Origin: Bdellovibrionales bacterium
Lineage (GTDB): Bacteria; Bdellovibrionota; Bdellovibrionia; Bdellovibrionales; JAMPXM01
DNA: 64,000 bases
Reading direction: 5' to 3'
NCBI GenBank assembly: GCA_016713885.1
Contig: JADJOF010000006.1
Location: 293,079 to 357,078 of the forward strand
Shown: positions 9,387-15,821 of the stretch, piece by piece
Layout: every line of letters starts with the position of its first letter
How positions within the stretch are numbered: position 1 is the stretch's first letter
The notes under the pieces: generated by a model
The model's database searches: none
What the model was told of the DNA's origin: nothing
The model's input: only the letters and a program-made list of their open reading frames with translations
Position numbers and translations under genes: made by a program

Positions 9387-9959
9387 TTAGACCCCGCGAC
9401 GAGCGGTGCGGAAAATCTGGATGTACTCCCAGCCCGAAATGACGCTGAGGACGGCGCTGATCCAGAGCAAAGTGCTGCCAAACTGGGCGACCGGGGCGCC
9501 GAAGATCGGTGTATTGATCAGGAGTGCTGGAATGCCCACCATTTGAACAGCGGTCTTCCACTTGCCGGTGGCCTTGGCGTCGATGATGACCCGATCGGCA
9601 GCGGCGACGGAGCGGATGCCTCCGATCAGAATGTCGCGAGCGAGAAGCAGGATCACGAGGATGGGGCCAATGCGGCCAGAGGGGATGAGCAAGATGAGAA
9701 TCGTTGAAACAAGGATCTTGTCGGCGATGGGGTCCATGAATTTGCCCATGGTCGATTGCGCGTGGAAGAGCCTTGCGTAGTAGCCATCGAGCCAGTCGGT
9801 GATCGATGCGATGATGAAGAGAAAAGCGGCCAGGTAGCCGCCCCACGGGTCACTCATGGTGAGCATGATCGCGGCCATCGGCAGGCAGAGCGCCATGCGG
9901 GCCCACGTGAGCCACATAGGCAGCTGCTTTTTCCAGGCTGGCAATTCGGCGTGCGTCAT
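9387..9959 (-). CDS. pgsA: CDP-diacylglycerol--glycerol-3-phosphate 3-phosphatidyltransferase
   Basis: Makes phosphatidylglycerol phosphate from CDP-diacylglycerol and glycerol-3-phosphate at the inner membrane, the committed step to phosphatidylglycerol and cardiolipin. The CDP-alcohol phosphatidyltransferase signature is complete: D-G-x2-A-R-x8-G-x3-D-x3-D is read in DWLDGYYARLFHAQSTMGKF followed by MDPIADK. Hydrophobic stretches around LTWARMALCLPMAAIML, GYLAAFLFIIASITDWL and IGPILVILLLARDIL give the usual multi-pass topology. At 190 residues it is normal for the family. It is followed on the same strand by tRNA-Gly. Confidence 0.92.
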   Translation of the reverse strand: MTHAELPAWKKQLPMWLTWARMALCLPMAAIMLTMSDPWGGYLAAFLFIIASITDWLDGYYARLFHAQSTMGKFMDPIADKILVSTILILLIPSGRIGPILVILLLARDILIGGIRSVAAADRVIIDAKATGKWKTAVQMVGIPALLINTPIFGAPVAQFGSTLLWISAVLSVISGWEYIQIFRTARRGV

Positions 9960-10002
9960 GCGGCATCCCCCTCAGGCGGCTCGTCGTGTAGACTTGAGGC
10001 CG

Positions 10003-10629
10003 ATGTTACTCGGGATTTTGAAGTCGTCAATTCGGCTTTCTGTTCTGCTTTCGCTTTTGCTCGTCGTTTCAGGCTTTTCAGAGCCTGTGCCGTTTTGGCG
10101 TGGGAACAAGAAGCTCGAAACAAAGCTAGAGGAAGAGCGCGCGATCCTTGTTTCGGTGCGGTCAAGTGATGTGCCGGCGGGTGTTCGCTTTTCGTTTCGG
10201 GGCGTTGGACTTGTTCGCCGCGAACGGCGCGACGTTTTGAAGCTCGCCATGCGTTTTGACGATCTGAAGGCGGTGTCGGATCACTTCAAAGAGGTAAAGT
10301 GGGAGCCAAAGACGAATCGACTCTTTGTGGTTGGCCAGGCGCTTGGGCATCAGGCGCGGATGCTCCTCAAAATTGAAAAAGTCGAAGGAGTGACGCCGAC
10401 TCGCGATGAGATTCGTTTTAAAGTGATCGATGGGCATTTTCTGGGACTTGAGGGAGCGCTGGTGCTGGAGACGCGAATGCCCGGCGGCAAAACGGAGATG
10501 TCGATCTGGTGTCTACAAGAGGCGAAGGAGCTTCCGCTCCCACGCGTGCTGGTCGGTTTTGCGCTCGAGGTTGTCGCGCAACGTGTGGCTGGAAAGATGC
10601 GCGAGCACCTTGAGACGAAACCGCTCTAG
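10003..10629 (+). CDS. Exported hypothetical protein, possible SRPBCC-like fold
   Basis: ATG at 10003 gives a clean signal peptide (MLLGILKSSIRLSVLLSLLLVVSGFS); the longer frame upstream overlaps pgsA on the other strand and is unlikely. The roughly 180-residue mature part reads as alternating strands (RAILVSVRSSDVP, NRLFVVGQAL, EIRFKVIDGHFLGLEGALVLE) and ends in a long helix (EVVAQRVAGKMREHLE). That layout, long helix last, resembles START/SRPBCC ligand-binding folds, but no family motif confirms it. It is monocistronic and convergent with the helical-repeat gene. Confidence 0.5.
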   Translation: MLLGILKSSIRLSVLLSLLLVVSGFSEPVPFWRGNKKLETKLEEERAILVSVRSSDVPAGVRFSFRGVGLVRRERRDVLKLAMRFDDLKAVSDHFKEVKWEPKTNRLFVVGQALGHQARMLLKIEKVEGVTPTRDEIRFKVIDGHFLGLEGALVLETRMPGGKTEMSIWCLQEAKELPLPRVLVGFALEVVAQRVAGKMREHLETKPL

Positions 10630-10633
10630 ACGG

Positions 10634-11353
10634 TTAGCGTTTTTTACCGCGAGCGGTGAGTGATTTTTTGGAAACCACAGTCGATGTTTCGCGGAAGCTT
10701 GAGGGGCGCTCCCATGCCGAGGGAAGCGGAAAGTCGATTTGACGTGGCTTCACCGTTTCTCCAAAGGCGCGTTCAAAGTGAATCAGTTCCGCTGCCGCGG
10801 GCTGCGGGATGGAGCCTTGGAAAATTTCTTTTAAGTGTGCCTTCCAATTGGCGAGGGCCTGCACCATCAGAGCGCGTTCGCCGGTCTCTTCGGCGTACTC
10901 GCAAACACGCGACATATAGAGATTCACGGCCTTTGCGGACTGATCGCGTGAGCCATCGATCATGGTATGGAGGAACGCGCAGATCATATCGTAGACGATG
11001 AGGTCCTCGATGCGTGTCTGGGCGTTTTCAAGTGCGTAGATGCCGATGCCCCAAAGTGATTCGTCCATGTGGGCATTCCAGATGTCGATGGCCTCTTTGA
11101 AGTTTGCAAGTTTGGTGTGGGCACGAAGCGCACCTAAAGTGACTTTCGCTAAAAGATACGAATCGAGCTCGCCGGAGTCTTCAACTTTCTTGATGATGCC
11201 TTGGTAGGCAAGGAGAGCCTCTTTCGTGCGTCCGCCTTTGAGTGCTTCGTCGGCCTTTTGGCCCATTTCACAGAACTGCGCGAGCAGTTTGTCGGACATT
11301 TGATTGCGCGGAAGCTCTGGCGATTTGGCAGTTTTCAGTACTTTTGCAGACAC
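10634..11353 (-). CDS. Helical-repeat (TPR-like) cytoplasmic protein
   Basis: The preferred start is GTG at 11353, which has AAGGAG eight bases upstream, giving 239 residues. Upstream in-frame sequence is basic and low in quality. Regularly spaced helices such as KADEALKGGRTKEALLAYQGII, LAKVTLGALRAHTKLANFKEAI and GERALMVQALANWKAHL look like tetratricopeptide repeats. The tail is Ser/Lys-rich and probably disordered. No signal peptide is seen. The promoter region is shared divergently with the short gene at 11509. The function is unknown, and a scaffold role is the most that can be inferred. Confidence 0.5.
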   Translation of the reverse strand: MSAKVLKTAKSPELPRNQMSDKLLAQFCEMGQKADEALKGGRTKEALLAYQGIIKKVEDSGELDSYLLAKVTLGALRAHTKLANFKEAIDIWNAHMDESLWGIGIYALENAQTRIEDLIVYDMICAFLHTMIDGSRDQSAKAVNLYMSRVCEYAEETGERALMVQALANWKAHLKEIFQGSIPQPAAAELIHFERAFGETVKPRQIDFPLPSAWERPSSFRETSTVVSKKSLTARGKKR

Positions 11354-11440
11354 AGAGTGGCTCCTTTTTGAGACACGAGACTCACAGGCTATATTCGACC
11401 TAAATTGATAAAAAAAAGAGTCGAGAACAGGTCGAGTTTC

Positions 11441-11469
11441 TTTACTCAGCGAAGGGGTGCTTCTAGAAT
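11441..11469 (+). promoter_or_regulatory. Sigma-70-like promoter for the short transcript
   Basis: TTTACT and TAGAAT hexamers separated by 17 bp. The matches to consensus are 4/6 (TTGACA) and 4/6 (TATAAT). A start near 11476 would leave about 33 bases of leader before the short open reading frame. Confidence 0.45.
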
Positions 11470-11508
11470 TGAATTCAGGTGTATGAGCCTTGGAAGGAGG
11501 TGGTGCCA

Positions 11509-11562
11509 ATGAACGATAGTTATAGTCGTAATTGGACCATCGCCGAGGAATCTTGCCGCTAA
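11509..11562 (+). CDS. Candidate 17-residue small protein or leader peptide
   Basis: The frame encodes MNDSYSRNWTIAEESCR and stops at TAA. It is preceded by an exceptionally strong Shine-Dalgarno (GGAAGGAGG, 11492-11500). A still shorter frame (ATG 11483, nine codons) ends in a TGA that overlaps this ATG, so the two could be translationally coupled. After the stop come a hairpin (GACCT..AGGTC, about 11580-11596) and a strong terminator. With the promoter at 11441 this makes an independent transcript of about 180 bases. It could be a small protein gene, a structured regulatory RNA that happens to carry an ORF, or a leader for the EEP gene that starts 60 bp past the terminator. I do not recognise the peptide. 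Confidence 0.45.
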   Translation: MNDSYSRNWTIAEESCR

Positions 11563-11598
11563 CCGAAAGGTGATGGCAGGACCTTCGTGCGAGGTCTT

Positions 11599-11654
11599 AA
11601 AACCGCGGTTTTGATGGCCTTTACGGCTTGAGAGATCGCGGTTTTTTCTTTTTT
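11599..11654 (+). terminator. Rho-independent terminator
   Basis: Long stem AAAACCGCG (11599-11607) with CGCGGTTTT (11637-11645), followed by two T6 blocks interrupted by one C. A local palindrome AAAACCGCGGTTTT lies in the first arm and could form an alternative structure. This pairing choice would be compatible with attenuation, but that is not shown. Confidence 0.75.
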
Positions 11655-11712
11655 ATACGCCAGCAGTAGAATTTCCCTTCGCTTTGTTCGCTCTCCAGTT
11701 TGTTTGAGTCGC

Positions 11713-12770
11713 ATGTTAGATCCGACCTCGGTGTGTTTGCGAGGGGGGTACTTGCTGACTCGATTCCGATCTGTTCTTGCGGTCTTCGTGGTTCTATTGG
11801 GATTCTCGCAGGCCGCGTTCTCTCAAGCGACCTGCGCCGATGTCTTCTCGCGAAAAGTTCGTGCCGAAGCGACAATCAAAGAGCTTTCGATCCTTGCCTT
11901 TAACGTTGAAAACTTGCTCGCCGGAAAAACGGCCGACCGATGGCGGGCCACGATGCCAAGTTTAATGAGCTTCGCCAGGTGATCGGTGAAGCTTCTCCTG
12001 ATATCGCTATTCTGCCAGAAATCGCAAGCCCCACAGCCCTTGACGTTCTGGCTATGGGGACGCTTTCGGGGCGCTTTCGTCCGCTGATGGCTGAGGGGAA
12101 GTGGCTTGGAGCTGAGGTCGGATTTTTGGTGCGAAGCGATCTCCCTTGGGATGTGCGCACGGTCTCAAATCGGCATTTGGAGTGGAAGAACCGTGTGACC
12201 GGCGTGGTGCAGCCATTGTTCCCACACGATCTTCCGGTCTTAGAGGTGCGTCGATCAGCCGCTGATCGTGAACCGCTTTTCGTGGTCATCGGCAATCACG
12301 CCAAAGCGAAGCGCGATAGCCCGGGCGACCCGGAGTCTCTGGCGTGGCGAACGGCCGAGTATGAGGAGGCCGCGCGCATTGTCGAGGGCTACTTGAGGCG
12401 GCAAGTCTCGGTTATCTTTGGCGGCGACTTTAACGCCGATATACTGCGCGATCCAGAGTTAAGGCCGCTTAAAGTGACGATGGCCAGTGCGCTAGCAGTT
12501 GCGCCCGATGCTGTGCCTGAGCGTGAGCGCGTGACGCACACGTTTCACCCAGAAGGAGCGCCAGGTGAAAAGTCGCAGCTCGACGATATCTTTGTTTCGC
12601 CAGGGCTTGTGCGCTCGATCAAGAGCGCTCGGATTTTGCGCTACCGCGATAGCGCCGGTCGGGTGCGCCCGATCGCAGAGACCTTTGAGCAGCGCAAGCT
12701 TCAGCCTTCGGACCACCTGCCAGTTAAGATAACTGTTTCAACAGAGGAGCTGTTTCGAAGGGCCAACTAA
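11713..12770 (+). CDS. Exported endonuclease/exonuclease/phosphatase (EEP) family protein, frameshifted
   Basis: A hydrophobic signal sequence (FRSVLAVFVVLLGFSQAAFS) is followed by the EEP fold. It opens LSILAFNVENLL with the metal-binding Asn, then PDIAILPEIAS (metal Glu), VVIGNHAKAKR, VIFGGDFNAD (catalytic GDFN), and ends SQLDDIF and PSDHLPVKITV with the SDH catalytic His. The frame slips by one base near 11938-11945, between ENLLAGKTADR and GHDAKFNELRQVI; both sides are clearly the same domain. Substrates in this superfamily include DNA, phosphoinositides and sphingomyelin, and export suggests an extracellular or periplasmic nuclease or phosphodiesterase. The start could also be TTG at 11704 or 11755. 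Confidence 0.82.
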
Positions 12771-12840
12771 TGCACTCGGGGCATTTGGATGGGGCTTTCG
12801 ATTGACAGGGGTGTGAGATGAAACCTAGGGTACGGCCGTT

Positions 12841-13404
12841 ATGAAAATTCGTCTCGCCGAAATTCCAGTTGAAGGCCGCAAGTTCTCGTTTAACCGTCAA
12901 ACCGGAGAACTCAACTCCGCATTGACCGATATTCTTGATGAGGCACCGTATCGCGTGGAGCTCCTCATTCGTCCACTCGGCAACGCTTTCGAAATGGAAG
13001 GCCGCGTGGTCACTTCTCTTAAAGAGGTGTGCTCGCTCTGTGGTTGGGACTTGAGTCTTCCGCTCAATAAAGATTTTCGTGAAATTCTGATCGATGAGCC
13101 TGAGGTCAAGCGCGATACTCATCACGTTCACGGCAATCAGTCGGTCGACTTTTTAAAAGAAGGCCCCTCCACAACGCCCGTGCGCGATGGTCTTTTTGAT
13201 GCTGCCGAGTTTGTACATGAGTTTGTTGTTCTCGCTGAGCCGCTCTACCCCTCGTGTGGCGATCCGGACTGTGAGCACCTTGAAGAAGCCAAACAAAAAC
13301 AAGCCGAACTCGCCGCCGAATTTGAAAAGGCCGACGAGAACACCAGCCCCTTCGCCTCTCTCGAAAAGATCAAAGACGCTCTGAAACCGAAGAAGAAGCA
13401 CTGA
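12841..13404 (+). CDS. yceD: YceD / DUF177 rRNA-accumulation protein
   Basis: Member of DUF177, linked to 23S rRNA accumulation and commonly encoded before rpmF. It shows the family layout: an N-terminal beta region, a Cys pair EVCSLCGWDLSLPLNKDF, and a late FVVLAEPLYPSCGDPDCEHL with Cys residues in place of the typical zinc-type knuckle. The C-terminus is a charged tail ending in KPKKKH. At 187 residues it is normal in length. The gene stands alone here: no rpmF (L32) follows in the 42 bp before the convergent neighbour. Confidence 0.8.
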   Translation: MKIRLAEIPVEGRKFSFNRQTGELNSALTDILDEAPYRVELLIRPLGNAFEMEGRVVTSLKEVCSLCGWDLSLPLNKDFREILIDEPEVKRDTHHVHGNQSVDFLKEGPSTTPVRDGLFDAAEFVHEFVVLAEPLYPSCGDPDCEHLEEAKQKQAELAAEFEKADENTSPFASLEKIKDALKPKKKH

Positions 13405-13445
13405 GCCCTTCGATGGCGATGGCGAGCGCGTGTTTGCTCGCGGAT

Positions 13446-13913
13446 TTAGAGTGGAAAGGAAAACGGCGTTGTCCGCCGAGTCAGCCAGGTCTCTAGCGAT
13501 AGACCGAGCTGATTGAGTTGCAGCGGCTGCACTCCGACAGCTATCGAAAACTTAGTCCCAGGCACAAATGTTTTGACCTCTAATGGCTCAAGTTTGAGTT
13601 CCGAAAATCCACCGACATCGGTCATTCTGGCCAATAGTCTCAGCTGATCGGTTGCAATCGAGCCGCCCGATTTTTTCTGTCTTCCAGATTTCCATACGAG
13701 CTCAACGATGTCGTCGTTACTTCTGGGAAACATTATTAAGCGTTGAGCGAACGTTCGCAGATCGTCGAGCGCTGCTGGAACTTCAAATTCTACAAGCTCG
13801 AGGTCTGAGTCAATGAGAGTGATCGTTGCCGTTGTGATTGCTGGCGACAGCCTGTCGAGATCGATGGGTTCTTCGATAGAAATGTATAGGCCCTTTGCGC
13901 GAACCGAATGCAT
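13446..13913 (-). CDS. Hypothetical protein
   Basis: A 155-residue protein with no signal peptide or membrane segment. Beta-rich blocks (KGLYISIEEPIDL, TATITLIDSDLELVEFEVPA, DIVELVWKSGRQKK) and a C-terminal segment with two hydrophobic strands are visible. The first 60 residues resemble a small all-beta domain, but no motif is convincing. It follows the transposase gene on the same strand with a 49-bp gap. The start at ATG 13913 lacks a clear ribosome site. I do not recognise it. Confidence 0.45.
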   Translation of the reverse strand: MHSVRAKGLYISIEEPIDLDRLSPAITTATITLIDSDLELVEFEVPAALDDLRTFAQRLIMFPRSNDDIVELVWKSGRQKKSGGSIATDQLRLLARMTDVGGFSELKLEPLEVKTFVPGTKFSIAVGVQPLQLNQLGLSLETWLTRRTTPFSFPL

Positions 13914-13962
13914 TGGAGCAGAGTAGCAGGTTTAGAAAGGCCGTTCATCCAGAAAACGGGTC

Positions 13963-14502
13963 CTAAGAAAACGCCAGCACCACGTGTCGCCATCGCTCGG
14001 GCCTTAGCATCTGCGCTCGCGGCGGCACCGCGCCTTCGGCCTCGAGCTGATTGAGTGTGAGATAGTCTTTCACGACATTGTAGTCTCGGCCCCAGGCGAT
14101 CACGCGTGTGAACGGGCGCGAACGCCAAAAGCCCTGCTTTGCCGAGTCGCGCTTGAATCCTAGAGCCCTGGCAATTCCGCCCGTGACGCCCGAGATAAAC
14201 CCACGCCACAGAAACTGTTTTGAGAGCTTTAAGGTGATGTGCAGGTGATTTCCCGCATTCACGATGCGGTAAATCCGAACACCGTGTTTACTTGCGAGCT
14301 TAGCAATCACTTTTCGCACCACGAGGTCGTATTTGAGGAGCGATTTTGCCCCTCGCGCGCGGTCGCTTCTTAAGACCAGGTGCATGGCCTCGTTTGTCAC
14401 GACCGGACGATACTGACGTGAGGCCCGCGTGGTTCTGCTGCCGGGCGAAAAGGCGCGCTCTTTTTCGGGAAAGCCATGAAAGGAAGGTTGTTTCTTTCTC
14501 AT
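13963..14502 (-). CDS. REP-associated tyrosine transposase (RAYT)-like protein
   Basis: A 179-residue protein of the Y1_Tnp/IS200-like superfamily in its RAYT form. The HUH metal-binding motif is present as GNHLHITLKL after the strand GVRIYRIVN, and the C-terminal helix carries Tyr residues in WGRDYNVVKDYLTLNQLEAEG, the position of the nucleophile. The Lys/Arg-rich N-terminus suits DNA binding. The start at ATG 14502 has AGGAAA upstream. RAYTs are usually single-copy domesticated transposases that process REP palindromes. No insertion-sequence ends or target duplications are seen around this copy. Two candidate REP-like hairpins lie elsewhere in the window. Confidence 0.8.
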   Translation of the reverse strand: MRKKQPSFHGFPEKERAFSPGSRTTRASRQYRPVVTNEAMHLVLRSDRARGAKSLLKYDLVVRKVIAKLASKHGVRIYRIVNAGNHLHITLKLSKQFLWRGFISGVTGGIARALGFKRDSAKQGFWRSRPFTRVIAWGRDYNVVKDYLTLNQLEAEGAVPPRAQMLRPERWRHVVLAFS

Positions 14503-14679
14503 GAGTTTCCTTTCTTTTGCGGCGCGCGTTTTTGTGGTGACCGTGGGTCTATTTCAGTTGTGCCGGGAGGTCAAGACGAGAGCGAGTTTGAGCTGAGAGT
14601 ATCAACGGCTGAACGCGAAGAGATCTGAGACTGCCGATTGAGATCGACTCCGGATTGGGCGATCGGACCGCGGCGGGCG

Positions 14680-14710
14680 AAAAAAAAGCACGGTCCATAG
14701 GGACCGTGCT
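14680..14710 (-). terminator. Intrinsic terminator of the small exported protein gene
   Basis: Ten-bp stem AGCACGGTCC / GGACCGTGCT with loop ATAG (14687-14710). On the minus strand it is followed at once by a T run (A run 14680-14687 on the plus strand), an ideal terminator 27 bp after the stop at 14737. Confidence 0.85.
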
Positions 14711-14736
14711 CTTCGTGTTTTTACCCAGCGAGAAAA

Positions 14737-15126
14737 TTAATAAGCCGAGGGCTTCAATTGAACTTTTGGAAGACTGATATTGAGCTCGTACGTCTGCACA
14801 AGAGAGAGATTGTTCTCAGCGGCGAGCTTTTCGACTTCGGCTTTGAGGTCGATGCGTGCGTCGAGTCTGAGATAAGCCTCACAAAAGTCAGGCTTTGGAG
14901 TCACGTCGAAGAGTTTAACGGTGACGTTCTTTTTGGCGCTGTCGAGGCTGAGTTCAAATGTGCCGGTGTGCTTCTCACAGCCACCACCCGTGCTATAGGT
15001 CACGCCAAGTGTTTGGCCGTCAAAGAGGATTGTGTCGAAGTGCGAGATCTCGTGGCGGTTTTCGGCCTGAGCAACAGTCGCCGTTGTTAAAAGTGCAAGT
15101 AGTGATAGAGAAAATACCTTCGTCAT
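14737..15126 (-). CDS. Small exported hypothetical protein
   Basis: From ATG 15126 the protein has a typical signal peptide (MTKVFSLSLLALLTTATVAQA) and a mature domain of about 108 residues with two Cys (GGGCEKHTG and PDFCEAYLRL) that could form a disulfide. The beta-strand pattern HFDTILFDGQTLGVTYS and KKNVTVKLFDVTP suggests a small sandwich. AGG lies a few bases upstream; GTG 15138 is an alternative start. It is followed by a strong terminator. The family is unknown and the location is periplasmic. Confidence 0.65.
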   Translation of the reverse strand: MTKVFSLSLLALLTTATVAQAENRHEISHFDTILFDGQTLGVTYSTGGGCEKHTGTFELSLDSAKKNVTVKLFDVTPKPDFCEAYLRLDARIDLKAEVEKLAAENNLSLVQTYELNISLPKVQLKPSAY

Positions 15127-15134
15127 GTGGTGCC

Positions 15135-15305
15135 TCACTGTTTAAATGCCGTTGGGGTCGGCGGTTTATGATTGGGCTTCGGTAAGGCAAGTGGCGTGCC
15201 GCTCACTGGGAGCTGGCGCGACTGTTTTACATAGCGGAGCTTGATGGCGGTGACGGCGGCTTTGATGTCAGAGCGCAGATCAGACCGGCTTTTATCCCAG
15301 ATGCG
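15135..15305 (-). other. Weak open frame, possible gene remnant
   Basis: Between the small exported protein gene and the pseudopilin-like gene, an uninterrupted minus-strand frame reads IWDKSRSDLRSDIKAAVTAI and ends with a Pro/Lys-rich tail and TGA at 15135. It looks protein-like but has no ATG, and a stop lies just upstream in frame. It may be the end of a frameshifted gene or simple coincidence. Confidence 0.22.
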
Positions 15306-15365
15306 TAGTGACCGTGGATTGTGATGTCAAAGTCCCGCGTCGTTGAACCTGCCGAGCACTCTCGC

Positions 15366-15395
15366 GAACAAGCTGCCTTTCAGGGTAGCTTGTTC
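15366..15395. repeat. Strong intergenic hairpin
   Basis: GAACAAGCT and AGCTTGTTC arms with further pairing toward a small loop. It lies 25 bases after the stop of the pseudopilin-like gene. No T tract follows on the minus strand, so it could be a weak terminator or an RNA-stabilising structure. Confidence 0.5.
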
Positions 15396-15419
15396 GTAAG
15401 GAAAGCTCCGCTGGGGGCG

Positions 15420-15821
15420 CTAGATCCCGGTGGAGTGGTAGGGGTAAATACCTTTGATGTCATCGGCGGTGTCGTAGCGTTTGTCGGGGCCGGCACTGGT
15501 GACGACGAGTTCGGTTTTTTGGCGATCGTAGACGAGTCGGTAGGCGACGCCCCATTGGTCGAGTGCGGTGTCGCGTTTGATGCCGTTTGTGGTGCGCATG
15601 TTTCTGCGAAGGTACTGGGGGAATTCATCGGGGCGCGGGTTGGTACTGTCGAAAGTGTCCATGTGGACCATCTTGGCGATGTCGGAGACCTCTTGCTGAG
15701 TGGCTACGACCTTTGTGCTCTCCATGAGTTTGGCGATTTGGGCTTTGAGATTGGGGCTCGAGGCAGCGGCGCCGCCTGCGACGGTGATCATAGGAATGAT
15801 TTTGACGATGGCGTCGATCAT
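15420..15821 (-). CDS. Pseudopilin (GspG C-terminal)-like small protein
   Basis: A 133-residue protein with a short hydrophobic N-terminus (MIDAIVKIIPMITVAGGAAA). Its C-terminal part carries the type II secretion major-pseudopilin signature: TALDQWGVAYRLVYD, then VVTSAGPDKRYDTADDIKG, where the repeated Asp residues form the calcium site in GspG. It lacks the canonical prepilin peptidase Gly-Phe cleavage motif. GGAGGAGG sits upstream of the ATG, which overlaps the stop of the large membrane protein gene, so the two are likely translated together. No other type II secretion genes are visible here. Confidence 0.6.
   Translation of the reverse strand: MIDAIVKIIPMITVAGGAAASSPNLKAQIAKLMESTKVVATQQEVSDIAKMVHMDTFDSTNPRPDEFPQYLRRNMRTTNGIKRDTALDQWGVAYRLVYDRQKTELVVTSAGPDKRYDTADDIKGIYPYHSTGI

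Noticed and set aside
9856..10003. Longer N-terminus for the exported protein at 10003
   Set aside because: It would overlap the pgsA start on the other strand and destroy a clean signal peptide.
10634..11509. Full-length 291-residue version of the helical-repeat protein
   Set aside because: The added N-terminus is basic and unlike coding sequence; GTG 11353 has a good ribosome site.
13423..13442. Terminator after yceD (GCGAGC..GCTCGC)
   Set aside because: A six-base stem with a large loop and no T run; too weak to call.
13963..14502. An active insertion sequence
   Set aside because: No terminal repeats, target duplications or second copy seen around the HUH-type gene; better explained as a RAYT.
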